Origin: Lactobacillus johnsonii | Lineage (GTDB): Bacteria > Bacillota > Bacilli > Lactobacillales > Lactobacillaceae | Assembly: GCF_013487865.1 (NCBI RefSeq) | Contig: NZ_CP047409.1 | Span: 682,001 to 746,000 of the forward strand | Direction of reading: 5' to 3' | DNA: 64,000 nt | In this document: piece after piece, positions 53,530 through 63,703 of the stretch | Numbering within the stretch: position 1 is the first letter of the stretch | Layout: each line of letters opens with the position of its first letter | The notes under the pieces: generated by a model | Database searches by the model: none | What the model was told of the DNA's origin: nothing | The model's input: only the letters and a program-made list of their open reading frames with translations | Made by a program: the position numbers and the translations under genes

Positions 53530-55518
53530 ATGGAGAAAGGCCATTTGCTTGGTGGTCGCTATAAGATTATCTCTGTTTTAGGCGAAGGCGGGATGGCTAA
53601 TGTTTATTTAGCTGAAGATATTATTCTGCAAAGAAAAGTTGCAGTTAAAGTTTTGCGACTAGATTTGCAAAAGGATCCTCAAACTATTCAACGTTTCCAA
53701 AGAGAGGCACTTTCTACTAGTGAATTAAGTCATCCGCATATTGTTTCGATTCTTGATGTAGGAACAGACGGAAATTGTCATTATTTAGTAATGGATTATG
53801 TGGATGGATCTGATTTGGAAGAATATATCCAACATAATAATCCAATTCCTTTGCCTAAAGTAATTGATATCATGGATCAAATATTAAGTGCCGTTGCATT
53901 GGCGCATAAGCACAATGTGATCCATCGCGACTTAAAACCACAAAACATTTTAATGGATAAAAAAGGCAATATTAAAATTGTGGATTTTGGTATTGCAATT
54001 GCTTTAAATCAAAGTACGATGACGCAAACCAATACTGCAATGGGATCAGTGCATTATATGTCACCTGAACAAGCCCGAGGCAGTATGGCAACAAAACAAT
54101 CGGATATCTATTCTTTAGGAATAATTCTTTACAAATTATTGACTGGTACAGTTCCTTTTACTGGAGAAAATGCTGTTGCAGTTGCTCTAAAGCATTTCCA
54201 AGAAAAAACACCATCTTTAAGAGATAAAAATCCTAACGTTCCCCAAGCTTTAGAAAATGTTGTTTTTAAAGCTACAGCAAAAGATCCACGAGATCGGTAT
54301 AAATCCGCTTTAGAAATGAAAGCGGACTTGGATACGTGTCTTGATCCAAAACGTAAGGATGAGCCGATTTTTAAGCCCGAGCATGATCCGTCTACTGATG
54401 AAACTATTGTTGTTCCTCCTCTTGAAGGAAGCGTTCATAATAAAGACCATGAAGTGCAAGCAAAGGAAGAACCTAAAGAAGAAAAAAAGAGTCTGTTTAA
54501 AAATCTTAAGGGTCATACATGGTGGTGGCTAGGAGCTATAATTGCATTTTGTGTAATTATGGTAATTCTATTCTTTGCTCTTGGTAGAAAAGATATGGTA
54601 GATATTCCTAATCTTAATAGGATGAGTCAAACCCAAGCCAAGAAGTCTCTCCAATCATCTAATTTAAAAATTGGAAAGATTACCTATGAATATTCTGACA
54701 GTGTTCCAAAAGGAGAAGTAATTAGAACAGACCCTCCGATTGGATCTCAGATAAAAGATGGAGAAAAAGTTAACTTAGTTTTATCTCGAGGTAGTCATCT
54801 TGTTGAAATGCCAAATGTAATTGGAGAGTCTTATTCTCTTGCACGGAAACAGCTGGTTAAACTGGGCTTTACTGTTACTAAAACTGAAGAATACTCTCCT
54901 AGTCCTAAAAACCAGGTTAATGCTCAAGATATTGAACCAGGTCAGGAAGTAAATCCTAATAAATCAACAGTGACTTTGTTGGTTTCGAAGGGGCCTAGTT
55001 CGGCGAGTAGTACCCGATCTAGACGAAATACAATAAAATTAAGAGATATCGTGGGATATTCATTGAAAGGTGCCCGAGATTATGCACGGGAACATCATTT
55101 ATCACTTAAAGTTGAAGAAGAAGACTCAGATGGTAAAAATGATGGTACAGTTTTACGTCAATCCCCAGAATCAGATACTGACATGAATCTTGGGGATACG
55201 TTAACGATAGTAGTAGCAAAAGCTAAGAAAAACAATTCTACTGATACTTCAAGCAGTTCAACTACTACCACTACTGTTACAAAATCTTATACTATTAATT
55301 ATCCAGGAAGTGCTGATCAAAGCGGATCAGAAAAAACGCCAGATCATATTCAGGTATATGTTTCTGATGATGGACATTCAATTAATAATATTTACAAAGA
55401 CATGAACATTACTTCTGAACAAACTTTTACCATTCCGTTTAAGTTAAGCAAAAAAAATGGGCATATAAAAATATTGCGAAATGGTGAAACGATTTTAGAT
55501 GAGGACGTTAATAAATAA
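53530..55518 (+). CDS. prkC: PASTA-domain serine/threonine kinase
   Basis: 662 residues. Kinase domain (about 1-265): [18 protein letters not shown] Lys, [19 protein letters not shown]. One transmembrane helix ([20 protein letters not shown], about 335-355). Three extracellular PASTA repeats (about 359-425, 426-492, 503-568) that bind muropeptides, then a Ser/Thr-rich linker and an about 80-residue C-terminal domain. Controls cell-wall metabolism and growth. ATG 53530 follows stp at once; the TAA overlaps the rsgA ATG. Confidence 0.97.
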   Translation: MEKGHLLGGRYKIISVLGEGGMANVYLAEDIILQRKVAVKVLRLDLQKDPQTIQRFQREALSTSELSHPHIVSILDVGTDGNCHYLVMDYVDGSDLEEYIQHNNPIPLPKVIDIMDQILSAVALAHKHNVIHRDLKPQNILMDKKGNIKIVDFGIAIALNQSTMTQTNTAMGSVHYMSPEQARGSMATKQSDIYSLGIILYKLLTGTVPFTGENAVAVALKHFQEKTPSLRDKNPNVPQALENVVFKATAKDPRDRYKSALEMKADLDTCLDPKRKDEPIFKPEHDPSTDETIVVPPLEGSVHNKDHEVQAKEEPKEEKKSLFKNLKGHTWWWLGAIIAFCVIMVILFFALGRKDMVDIPNLNRMSQTQAKKSLQSSNLKIGKITYEYSDSVPKGEVIRTDPPIGSQIKDGEKVNLVLSRGSHLVEMPNVIGESYSLARKQLVKLGFTVTKTEEYSPSPKNQVNAQDIEPGQEVNPNKSTVTLLVSKGPSSASSTRSRRNTIKLRDIVGYSLKGARDYAREHHLSLKVEEEDSDGKNDGTVLRQSPESDTDMNLGDTLTIVVAKAKKNNSTDTSSSSTTTTTVTKSYTINYPGSADQSGSEKTPDHIQVYVSDDGHSINNIYKDMNITSEQTFTIPFKLSKKNGHIKILRNGETILDEDVNK

Positions 55519-56411
55519 TGAAAAAAGCAGAAGGAACGATTGTTAGTGCTATCTCAGGCTACTATGATGTCGAAATTGATAATAAAGTAGTTAGAACGAG
55601 AGCACGAGGAGTTTTTAGAGATCGTAAACAAAAGCCACTGGTAGGAGATAGAGTAGTAGTTCAACTAGATGATCAGGGAATGAACTATTTAATTGAAATA
55701 TTGCCACGCATTAATGAAATTGGGCGGCCAGCGGTGGCAAATGTGTCTAGAGTATTGTTAGTAATTTCCGCTGTTGAGCCCGACTTTTCACTTGAATTAT
55801 TAGATAGATATTTAACATTTTTTGCTTGGAAAAATGTTGGCGTAGTCATTTATTTGTCAAAATCGGATATTACTTCTTCTGAAAGATTAAAAGATATTCA
55901 AACTGAGTTAGAATACTACCAAAGAATTGGGTATCCTGTTTTTGAAGATGCAGAAAAACTGGAAAATGAGCTTCCAAAAATGATCGATAAAGATCAGATT
56001 TGGACCTTAGCTGGGCAATCAGGTGCTGGCAAGTCAACATTATTGAATAAGCTGGAGAGTGAAGCAAAGCAGGCAACAGGAGCAATTTCAACTGCTTTAA
56101 ATCGTGGAAAACATACCACAAGACAAGTAACACTATTTAAATACGGCTCTGGCTTTATTGCTGATACTCCTGGTTTTTCAGCTATTGATCTCTTTAAGAT
56201 CAAAGTTGATGATCTAAGAAATTACTTTTATGATTTAAAAGAAGCAAGTGCAAACTGCAAATTTAGAGGTTGTCAACATATTAAAGAGCCTGGTTGTGAG
56301 GTTAAAAAACTTGTAGAAGAGGGTAAAATAGCGCGCAGTCGTTATGAATCTTATTTAAAAATTAGACAAGAAATTTCTGACAATAGAATGCCAGAGTATT
56401 TAAAGAAATAG
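55518..56411 (+). CDS. rsgA: small ribosomal subunit biogenesis GTPase RsgA
   Basis: 297 residues, circularly permuted GTPase. OB-fold N-terminus ([15 protein letters not shown]), G4-like YLSKSD, G1 [13 protein letters not shown]3 DTPGFS and a C-terminal Zn knuckle [14 protein letters not shown]. Assists 30S maturation. Coupled to prkC by TAATG. Confidence 0.97.
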   Translation: MKKAEGTIVSAISGYYDVEIDNKVVRTRARGVFRDRKQKPLVGDRVVVQLDDQGMNYLIEILPRINEIGRPAVANVSRVLLVISAVEPDFSLELLDRYLTFFAWKNVGVVIYLSKSDITSSERLKDIQTELEYYQRIGYPVFEDAEKLENELPKMIDKDQIWTLAGQSGAGKSTLLNKLESEAKQATGAISTALNRGKHTTRQVTLFKYGSGFIADTPGFSAIDLFKIKVDDLRNYFYDLKEASANCKFRGCQHIKEPGCEVKKLVEEGKIARSRYESYLKIRQEISDNRMPEYLKK

Positions 56412-56419
56412 GTGAAACT

Positions 56420-57070
56420 ATGATAGCACCATCAATTTTGAATGCAGATAATATGCATCTAAGTCGTGATATTAAAGCCGCTATTGAAAGCGGCATAGAT
56501 AGATTCCATATTGATATTATGGATGGACACTTTGTACCTAATTTGTCATATGGACCAGAATTGGTAAAAGACTTTAAGCGTTCTTTTCCGTTAACAGATG
56601 CTGAAATTCATTTAATGAGTAATGACTTAGAAACAACATTGCCTCTCTTTGTAGAAGCTGGATGTGATCTTTTAGAATTTCATTATGAAGCAACGGATAA
56701 TCCAGAATATTGGATAAAATATTTAAAAGATCATAATGTTAGATGTGGAATGGCCATTAATCCGTCTACACCGGTGCAAAAATTACAACCATTTTTAAAA
56801 GAATTAGATCAAGTGCTTTTGATGACAGTGAAACCTGGATTTGGTGGGCAAAAGTTTGAAGAAGAGTCAGTTGAACGTTTAGTTGAACTTAAGAATATGA
56901 TTGAAGCTGAGAATTTAAGTGTTCCAATTGAAGTTGATGGTGGAATTGAGCCTAAGACTTTAAAGCTTACTAGAGACGCAGGAGCCACAATTTTTGTAGC
57001 TGGTTCTTACATTTTTAAAAATGGAAGTATTGAAGATCAAGTTATGAAATTGAAAAAAGAAGACAAATGA
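56420..57070 (+). CDS. rpe: ribulose-phosphate 3-epimerase
   Basis: 216 residues, TIM barrel. APSILNADNMHL, FHIDIMDGHFVPN, MTVKPGFGGQKF and EVDGGIEPKT are canonical. Interconverts ribulose-5-P and xylulose-5-P. Its TGA overlaps the thiN start (ATGA). Confidence 0.97.
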   Translation: MIAPSILNADNMHLSRDIKAAIESGIDRFHIDIMDGHFVPNLSYGPELVKDFKRSFPLTDAEIHLMSNDLETTLPLFVEAGCDLLEFHYEATDNPEYWIKYLKDHNVRCGMAINPSTPVQKLQPFLKELDQVLLMTVKPGFGGQKFEEESVERLVELKNMIEAENLSVPIEVDGGIEPKTLKLTRDAGATIFVAGSYIFKNGSIEDQVMKLKKEDK

Positions 57071-57735
57071 GAGCAATTGCATTATTAGGTGGTCCAAAAG
57101 AAGAATGGCCACATAATTTAGCCACTGAAATTAAAGAAGCAAGTAAAAAAGGCGCCCTAATTATGGCTAGTGATCGGGGCAGCCTTTTTTTATTAGAGTT
57201 AGGGATAGTACCTGACGTTGCCTTAGGAGATTATGATTCATTGACTTTTGATGAAAGAGAAATCGTTGAAAGTAAAGTTATGGATATGCGTTATTCGAAT
57301 CCAATCAAAGATTTTACGGATTCTGAAATGTTGTTTTATGCCGCATTTATCGATTATCGAGTTGACAGTTTAACGGTATATGGAGCAACAGGGGGAAGAA
57401 TGGATCATTTTTTTGTTAATATGTATGCTATGCTGAAAGCTCCGTTTGATAGATTTAAAGAAAAAATTAAATTTATTGATAAGCAAAATATTATCCGCTT
57501 TTTTGGAAAAGGGAAGCACATACTTTCTTATGAAGCTGATTATAAATATTTAGGAATTGGAACTTTAACAGGAGCTAAAAATTTTAGTATTAAAAATGCG
57601 AGATATGATTTAAAACCCATTGATTTGTCCGTACCGACAGTTTATTCATCAAATGAATATTTGAATAGGCAAGCAATAGAGATTTCGTGTGAGTCTGGGA
57701 CATTAATCGTAATCAATAGTCGAGATAAAAAATAA
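57067..57735 (+). CDS. thiN: thiamine pyrophosphokinase
   Basis: 222 residues. LGDYDSL, DFTDSEM and YGATGGRMDHFFVN are the catalytic motifs. Transfers pyrophosphate from ATP to thiamine to give TPP. Last gene of the long gmk-thiN cluster; a bidirectional terminator follows. Confidence 0.96.
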   Translation: MRAIALLGGPKEEWPHNLATEIKEASKKGALIMASDRGSLFLLELGIVPDVALGDYDSLTFDEREIVESKVMDMRYSNPIKDFTDSEMLFYAAFIDYRVDSLTVYGATGGRMDHFFVNMYAMLKAPFDRFKEKIKFIDKQNIIRFFGKGKHILSYEADYKYLGIGTLTGAKNFSIKNARYDLKPIDLSVPTVYSSNEYLNRQAIEISCESGTLIVINSRDKK

Positions 57736-57770
57736 AAGGGATCAAGAAATATTTCTTGATCCCTTTTATT
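57734..57770. terminator. bidirectional terminator between thiN and rpmB
   Basis: Perfect palindrome AAAAGGGATCAAGAAAT (57734-57750) / ATTTCTTGATCCCTTTT (57751-57767), with A and T runs on both sides. Confidence 0.95.
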
Positions 57771-57782
57771 TTTACTTCTTAA

Positions 57783-57968
57783 TTAGACACGTTTAACCTT
57801 ACCGGATTTCAAAGCGCGAGCGGATACCCAAACACGCTTTGGCTTACCGTCAACAAGGATGCGAACTTTTTGAAGGTTTGGCTTCCATGAACGCCGCACG
57901 GAGTTCAAAGCCTTTGAACGCTTGTTACCAAAGACCGTCTTGCGGCCAGTAATAATGTCTTTTGCCAT
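57783..57968 (-). CDS. rpmB: 50S ribosomal protein L28
   Basis: 61 residues from ATG 57968 ([20 protein letters not shown]), behind a GGAGGG SD on the minus strand; the longer upstream frame lacks homology. The C-terminus [15 protein letters not shown] is typical. Divergent from yloU. Its promoter on the minus strand is TTGCAC, 17 bp, TAAATT. Confidence 0.98.
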   Translation of the reverse strand: MAKDIITGRKTVFGNKRSKALNSVRRSWKPNLQKVRILVDGKPKRVWVSARALKSGKVKRV

Positions 57969-58070
57969 TTGTGCTAAACCCTCCTTTATGTTGTTGTAGT
58001 ACTTATTTAATTTATCACAGCTTTTAGAATTGTGCAATATTGTCTTTCTATTTTCTTGAAACTAACATTG

Positions 58071-58098
58071 TTGATATAAAAGCCTGCTGTGTTAAAAT
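58071..58098 (+). promoter_or_regulatory. promoter of the yloU-fakA operon
   Basis: TTGATA (58071-58076), 16-bp spacer, TAAAAT (58093-58098), 40 bp before ATG 58139. Confidence 0.6.
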
Positions 58099-58138
58099 AA
58101 ATTGAGAAAAAATTGTTCTTCGTTAATGGAGGAATACG

Positions 58139-58501
58139 ATGGCTGTTAAAATTAAAACAAAATATGGCTTAATTGATATTTCAAATAGTGTGATTGCTAC
58201 TGTCGTAGGCGGAGCAGCTACTTCTAACTATGGTGTAGTTGGAATGGCTTCAAAGAACGCTTTACGGGATGGAGCTTATACTATTTTAAACCGTGAAAAT
58301 TATCGTCGCGGTGTTGTAATTAAAACTAATGATAATCAAATCGTCGTTGATGTATATATTATTGTGGGTTATGGTCTAAAAATTTCGGAAGTAAGTCACA
58401 ATGTCCAAGATAGTGTAAAATACAATCTTGAAAATCTTTTAGGCATTAAGACTAAGTCGGTTAACGTTATTGTTCAAGGCGTAAAGATTTTAGACGATTA
58501 A
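58139..58501 (+). CDS. Asp23/Gls24-family protein (YloU)
   Basis: 120 residues. Asp23 domain (ISNSVIATVVGGAATSNYGVVGM, IIVGYGLKISEVSHNVQDSVKYNL). Shares the domain with the YqhY protein at 38.5 kb. Conserved upstream of fakA/yloV in Firmicutes. SD ATGGAGGA. Confidence 0.93.
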   Translation: MAVKIKTKYGLIDISNSVIATVVGGAATSNYGVVGMASKNALRDGAYTILNRENYRRGVVIKTNDNQIVVDVYIIVGYGLKISEVSHNVQDSVKYNLENLLGIKTKSVNVIVQGVKILDD

Positions 58502-58522
58502 TGCATTCTGGAGGAGTTAATT

Positions 58523-60187
58523 GTGGTTTTAACTGAAATTAATAGTGATCAATTCAGAGATATGGTTCGTGCAGCAACTCATCGCATGGGCAAGAACGCT
58601 GAATTTGTAAATAAATTAAATGTTTTCCCAGTACCTGATGGTGATACTGGAACTAATATGAATTTAACCATTGAGAGCGGCGCAAAAGCTGTTAATGAAA
58701 ATCTTAGTGAATGTGTTGGTGACCTAACTGAAAGTCTCTCAAAAGGAATGTTGATGGGAGCTCGCGGTAACAGTGGAGTTATAACTTCTCAACTATTTAG
58801 AGGTTTTTATAAAGCTACTGAAGGAAAAGATACCCTAACTGCTCAAGATTTAGCTAATGCTTTTGCAAATGGTGTTACAACTGCATATAAAGCAGTTATG
58901 AAACCTGTTGAAGGAACTATTTTAACTGTTGCTCGTGTTGCAGCTGAAGAAGGTAAAAACAAGGCAAACGAAACTGATGATGTCAGCGAAGTAATGAGAG
59001 CGGTAGTTGATGGAGCTAAAAAGGCTTTGAAGACTACGCCAGATTTATTACCAGTTTTAAAGCAAGTTGGAGTAGTAGACTCAGGTGGTCAGGGATTAGT
59101 ATTTATCTACCAAGGCTTTTTAGAAGGAGTTCTTGGCGAAAAGGACAATGATGACTATCAACTAGATGAAGGTGAAATGGATGAGTTAATTAATGCAGCT
59201 CACCATCAAGCTGAATCTGCTCAAGTTCAATTGTCAACTAGTGATATTAAAAATGGTTACTGTACCGAAATTATGGTTGACCTAACTGCTGATGTTCCAA
59301 ATAAAGAAGAATTCAATCTTGAACAATTTAGAGAACATCTATCTAACTTAGGTGATTCCCTTTTAGCTGTTTCAGATGGTGAAGTGACTAAAGTTCACGT
59401 CCATACAGAACATCCAGGAGATGTTTTTACATACGGTCAAAAATTTGGACAACTAGGTAAAATTAAGATCGATAATATGCGGATTCAACATGAAACTATC
59501 TTAGAAAATAACGAAGAACAAGAAGAAAATGTTGATTTTGCAGTTATTGCAGTTGCTTCAGGGCATGGAATCCGTGAATTATTTAAGAGTGAGGGCGTAA
59601 ATAGAATTATTTCTGGTGGACAAACTATGAATCCATCAACTAAGGATATTATGGACGCCATTACTAAATCTGGTGCTAAAAAGGCTATTATTTTACCAAA
59701 TAACGGTAATATTATCATGGCTGCTAAGCAAGCTGCTGAAGTTAGTGAAATTCCGGTTGGAATCGTGCCAACAAAGACAATTTCTCAAGGATTGACTGCA
59801 ATGCTTTCCTTTGATCCAGATGCTTCAGTAGAGGAAAATGTTGAAGCAATGTCTGAAGACCTAGATACTGTTAAATCTGGTGAAGTTACTAAAGCAATCC
59901 GTGATACTAAGATTAATGACATTGAAGTTAAAAAGAATGACTATCTTGGAATTGTTGATGGAACCATTAAAGTTGATAACCCAGATTTGATTGATACAAC
60001 AGTTTCAATGATTGAAAAAATGTTAGATGAAGATAGTGAAATTATCACTATTATGTATGGTAGTTATGCTACCAGAGCAGAAGCTGACGAAGTAGTTAAA
60101 AAACTTAAAGCTACTCATGATGATTTGGAATTTGAAGTTCATGATGGTGGCCAGCCAGTTTACTACTTCTTAGTATCCGTGGAATAA
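58523..60187 (+). CDS. fakA: DAK2-domain fatty acid kinase FakA (YloV)
   Basis: 554 residues. The N-terminal kinase NVFPVPDGDTGTNM and MGARGNSGVITSQ bind Mg-ATP as in dihydroxyacetone kinases. The C-terminal DegV-interacting part follows. Phosphorylates exogenous fatty acids bound to FakB, feeding PlsX products downstream in the same operon. GTG start at 58523 behind TGGAGGAG. Confidence 0.94.
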   Translation: MVLTEINSDQFRDMVRAATHRMGKNAEFVNKLNVFPVPDGDTGTNMNLTIESGAKAVNENLSECVGDLTESLSKGMLMGARGNSGVITSQLFRGFYKATEGKDTLTAQDLANAFANGVTTAYKAVMKPVEGTILTVARVAAEEGKNKANETDDVSEVMRAVVDGAKKALKTTPDLLPVLKQVGVVDSGGQGLVFIYQGFLEGVLGEKDNDDYQLDEGEMDELINAAHHQAESAQVQLSTSDIKNGYCTEIMVDLTADVPNKEEFNLEQFREHLSNLGDSLLAVSDGEVTKVHVHTEHPGDVFTYGQKFGQLGKIKIDNMRIQHETILENNEEQEENVDFAVIAVASGHGIRELFKSEGVNRIISGGQTMNPSTKDIMDAITKSGAKKAIILPNNGNIIMAAKQAAEVSEIPVGIVPTKTISQGLTAMLSFDPDASVEENVEAMSEDLDTVKSGEVTKAIRDTKINDIEVKKNDYLGIVDGTIKVDNPDLIDTTVSMIEKMLDEDSEIITIMYGSYATRAEADEVVKKLKATHDDLEFEVHDGGQPVYYFLVSVE

Positions 60188-60190
60188 AAT

Positions 60191-62236
60191 ATGAATAATA
60201 AGCAGAGTAAGTTATTTGAACCAGTAACTGAGTTAAAGGGTGTAGGAGCAAAGACAGCTACAGCTTTGGCCAGTCTTGGCATTAATACAATTTATGATTT
60301 ACTATTTTATTTTCCTTTTAGATATGATGATTTAGAGACAATTCCTCTTGATCAAATTGAAGATGGGCAGAAAGTCTTATTAAAGGGAATGGTGGTAACA
60401 GATCCATTTGTTAGCCGATTTGGTTATCGAAAAACAAGGCTCAGCTTTAAAATGAAAATTGATCATGACATTATCATGGTCAATTTTTTTAATCAGCCCT
60501 GGTTAAAGGATAAAGTGGAATCAGGTAAGGAAGTTGCAGTATATGGCAAGTATCAAGTAGCGCGGCAGTCATTAAGTGGCTTTAAATTAGTAGCTGAAAA
60601 GAGAGATTCGGTTTTTGCTCCTATTTATTCTGTCAATCGTCATTTGAAGCAAAATAAGCTGCAAAAGTTAATTGATCTTGCTTTAGAGAAAGCTATAAAT
60701 GAAGTTGGAGAAACAATCCCAGTTTCTATAAGAGAAAAATATCGCTTGCTGTCTGATCGTGTTTTGGTAGAAAAAATGCATCATCCCAAAAATGGAAATG
60801 AGGCGAAGATAGCACGGCGAAGTGCTATTTTTAGAGAGTTCTTCCTTTTTCAAATGCAACTTGCTCAACTTCTTTCCCAAAGAAATGAAGATGCACCTGG
60901 AGTAGAAAAGAAATATGATTTAGCTGCTGTTAAGGAATTAATTGAAGAAATTCCTTTTGAGTTATCTGACGATCAAAAAAAAGTTGTAAATGAAATATTT
61001 GCGGATCTTCATTCTAAAAGACAAATGCGAAGACTACTGCAGGGAGACGTGGGTAGTGGTAAAACCGTAGTAGCAGTTTTTGCAATTTATGCCGCTGTTA
61101 CTGCGGGCTATCAAGCTGCATTAATGGTGCCAACAGAAATTTTAGCTCAGCAGCATTTTGCTAAAATAGATGAATTGCTGAAGCCTTTGGGTGTTCGAGT
61201 TGTCTTATTGACGGGAGACACTAAGGATTTAGAAAAGAAAGAAATTTATCGTGAATTAGCTGATGGAACAATCAATGTTGTGATTGGGACCCATGCATTA
61301 ATCCGAAAAGATGTTCATTTTAAAAATCTAGGCCTCGTTATAATTGATGAGCAACACAGATTTGGAGTAAACCAAAGAAATACGTTGATTAAAAAAGGTG
61401 ACGCACCTGATATCCTAGCAATGACAGCCACCCCAATTCCTCGTACATTAGCCTTAACCGTATACGGAGATATGGCTGTTTCTGAAATTAGGCACTTACC
61501 AAAAGGAAGAAAGCCAGTAGTTTCGTCATGGGCAACTTCTAGCAAATTGAGAGAGGTTCTTGATTTGATGCGTTCACAGTTAGATAAGGGTTTTCAAATA
61601 TATGTTGTAACTCCTTTAATTAGTGAATCAGAGAAAAGTGACTTAAAAAACGCTGAGGATTTACAAGCAAAAATTGCTCATTATTTTAAAGACGAAAATG
61701 TTGTTTTGCTTCATGGCCAGATGAAAGGCGATCAGAAAAATGAAATTATGGATAGCTTTGCTGCAGGTAAGATTAATATTTTAGTTACTACAAGTGTAAT
61801 TGAAGTTGGTGTCGATGTTCCGAATGCAAATATGATGATGATCTTTAATGCTGATCGCTTTGGATTAAGTCAGTTGCATCAGCTACGAGGAAGAATTGGC
61901 CGCGGGCAGACACAAAGTTTTTGTGTGTTTGTGAGTGATCCTAAAACAGAAATTGGTAAGAAACGAATGAACATTATTACCTCTACTAGTAATGGTTTTA
62001 AATTAGCAGAAGAAGATTTAAAGCTACGTGGTGAAGGAGATGTTTTTGGAAAGGCTCAATCTGGTTTACCTCAGTTTCAAGTTGGGGATGTAGTAAATGA
62101 CTATAATGCCTTAGTTACAGCTCAAAAAGAAGCTCGTAACCTAATTAAGTCTGATCCAGATTTGACTAGTCCAGAAAACAAATTTTTACAAGAAGTGCTA
62201 AAATATAAGAAAGATTTGAATAATAATTATAAATAA
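60191..62236 (+). CDS. recG: ATP-dependent DNA helicase RecG
   Basis: 681 residues. Wedge domain at the N-terminus, Walker A GDVGSGKTVVAVF, DEQH (IIDEQHRFGVNQR), TATPIPRT and QLRGRIGRG. Remodels stalled forks. ATG 60191 follows fakA by three bases. Confidence 0.98.
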   Translation: MNNKQSKLFEPVTELKGVGAKTATALASLGINTIYDLLFYFPFRYDDLETIPLDQIEDGQKVLLKGMVVTDPFVSRFGYRKTRLSFKMKIDHDIIMVNFFNQPWLKDKVESGKEVAVYGKYQVARQSLSGFKLVAEKRDSVFAPIYSVNRHLKQNKLQKLIDLALEKAINEVGETIPVSIREKYRLLSDRVLVEKMHHPKNGNEAKIARRSAIFREFFLFQMQLAQLLSQRNEDAPGVEKKYDLAAVKELIEEIPFELSDDQKKVVNEIFADLHSKRQMRRLLQGDVGSGKTVVAVFAIYAAVTAGYQAALMVPTEILAQQHFAKIDELLKPLGVRVVLLTGDTKDLEKKEIYRELADGTINVVIGTHALIRKDVHFKNLGLVIIDEQHRFGVNQRNTLIKKGDAPDILAMTATPIPRTLALTVYGDMAVSEIRHLPKGRKPVVSSWATSSKLREVLDLMRSQLDKGFQIYVVTPLISESEKSDLKNAEDLQAKIAHYFKDENVVLLHGQMKGDQKNEIMDSFAAGKINILVTTSVIEVGVDVPNANMMMIFNADRFGLSQLHQLRGRIGRGQTQSFCVFVSDPKTEIGKKRMNIITSTSNGFKLAEEDLKLRGEGDVFGKAQSGLPQFQVGDVVNDYNALVTAQKEARNLIKSDPDLTSPENKFLQEVLKYKKDLNNNYK

Positions 62237-62247
62237 CCGGAGTGAAT

Positions 62248-63249
62248 ATGAAAATAATTGCAATTGATGCCATGGGAGGAGAAAATGCTCCTAAGGCTAT
62301 TGTTGATGCCGTATTAAAAGCAAAGCCGAAATTAAAAGATACAAAATTTGTTTTATTTGGGGATGAAGAAAAGATTAATAAACTAATTCCCACTGAGCAA
62401 AAAGATAGAATTGACGTTATTGCAACGAGTGAAGTTATTGTTGATAGTGACGAGCCGGTAAAAGCAATTAGACGTAAGAAAGATTCTTCAATGGTTGTTG
62501 CTGCGAACTATGTAAAGGCAGGAAAAGCAGACGCCTTATTTTCACTCGGAAATACGGGTGCGCTCTTAGCTTGCGGGATTTTTATTATTGGCCGAATTAA
62601 AGGTGTAGAGCGTCCAGCTTTAATGCCAACTCTTCCTAGTGCTAAAAGCGAGGAGGGCTTTAATATTATTGATGTTGGCGCAAATGCACAAAGTAAGCCT
62701 GAATATTTAGTACAATGGGCACAAATGGCTAATTTTTATGCTCAAAAAATTAGAAATATTAAAAATCCAACGGTAGCTTTATTAAATAATGGTGCAGAAG
62801 ATGATAAAGGAGATCCCCTTCACCAAGAAGCTTATAAGCTTCTTAAAGCAACTGATCTTAATTTTATTGGTAATGCTGAAGGAAATGATTTAATGGAGGG
62901 TAAAGCCGATGTGATTGTAACAGATGGTTTTACTGGAAATGCCACTCTGAAGGCAATAGAAGGAACTGCAAGCGTAATTTTACGTCTGCTTAAGGATTCT
63001 TTGCTAAATAATGGATTACGTCCTAAGGTGGGAGCTTTATTAGCAAAGCCAGGACTTACTGCATTAAAGAAAAGATTTGATACGGCAAGATATGGGGGAG
63101 CAGTTTTACTTGGGGTAAATGCACCTGTTGTGAAGACGCACGGTAGATCGAATATCCGACCTATTTATTACACTTTATTACAAATTGATAAGATGTTGAG
63201 TCAAGATTTGGTTGGCGAATATAAAAAATACTTTAGTGAATCTCGCTAG
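62248..63249 (+). CDS. plsX: phosphate acyltransferase PlsX
   Basis: 333 residues from ATG 62248 (IAIDAMGGENAP), five bases after GGAG; the GTG at 62242 overlaps the SD. Makes acyl-phosphate from acyl-ACP, and joins the FakA product pool. The motifs DGFTGNATLKAIEGTA and GGAVLLGVNAPVVKTHG are typical. Confidence 0.97.
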   Translation: MKIIAIDAMGGENAPKAIVDAVLKAKPKLKDTKFVLFGDEEKINKLIPTEQKDRIDVIATSEVIVDSDEPVKAIRRKKDSSMVVAANYVKAGKADALFSLGNTGALLACGIFIIGRIKGVERPALMPTLPSAKSEEGFNIIDVGANAQSKPEYLVQWAQMANFYAQKIRNIKNPTVALLNNGAEDDKGDPLHQEAYKLLKATDLNFIGNAEGNDLMEGKADVIVTDGFTGNATLKAIEGTASVILRLLKDSLLNNGLRPKVGALLAKPGLTALKKRFDTARYGGAVLLGVNAPVVKTHGRSNIRPIYYTLLQIDKMLSQDLVGEYKKYFSESR

Positions 63250-63303
63250 ACTTTAATATAAAAATGCCTTAGAATTAAACTAAACTTTTTTGGAGGTTAA
63301 AAA

Positions 63304-63546
63304 ATGACCGAAGAGGAAATTTTTAATAAAATTGCTGATATGATTTCAGAACGCTTTAGTATTGATCGTGATAAGATCACTAAAGATTTAAATTTTCAGA
63401 ATGATTTAGATGCAGATTCAATTGATTTCGTTGAGTTAGTAATGGATCTAGAAGATACATTTGGAGCAGAGATTCCAGATGATGATGCGGAAAAATTACA
63501 AACTGTTGGTGAAGCGGTAGAATATATTAAGAGTCACCAAAATTAA
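63304..63546 (+). CDS. acpP: acyl carrier protein
   Basis: 80 residues, strongly acidic. The phosphopantetheine attachment site is S39 in DLDADSIDFVELVM. Directly after plsX (SD TGGAGG). No fabD/fabG between plsX and acpP, unlike Bacillus. Confidence 0.97.
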   Translation: MTEEEIFNKIADMISERFSIDRDKITKDLNFQNDLDADSIDFVELVMDLEDTFGAEIPDDDAEKLQTVGEAVEYIKSHQN

Positions 63547-63569
63547 AATTTTAATCATTGAAATTTCAG

Positions 63570-63636
63570 AAGATACTGTCATTTTTCATTTACTTTTATA
63601 AAAGTTGTTGAAATAGCAGTATCTTTTGTTTATAAT
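63570..63636 (+). promoter_or_regulatory. opp promoter embedded in a terminator-like hairpin
   Basis: TTGAAA (63608-63613), 17-bp spacer, TATAAT (63631-63636). AAGATACTG (63570-63578) pairs with CAGTATCTT (63617-63625), so the -35 is inside the hairpin loop and the right arm lies in the spacer. The hairpin with following T residues is also the only candidate terminator of acpP. Confidence 0.7.
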
Positions 63637-63703
63637 AATGACATTAAATTGAAAATCTAATTGACTTTTAATAATGTCGTAAGGTTTGAGAGGAGAATGG
63701 CCT

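Noticed and set aside
63561-63575. CodY-box-like AAATTTCAGAAGATA upstream of opp
   Set aside because: Three mismatches to the consensus, it overlaps the hairpin arm, and it is doubtful that this lactobacillus group has CodY.
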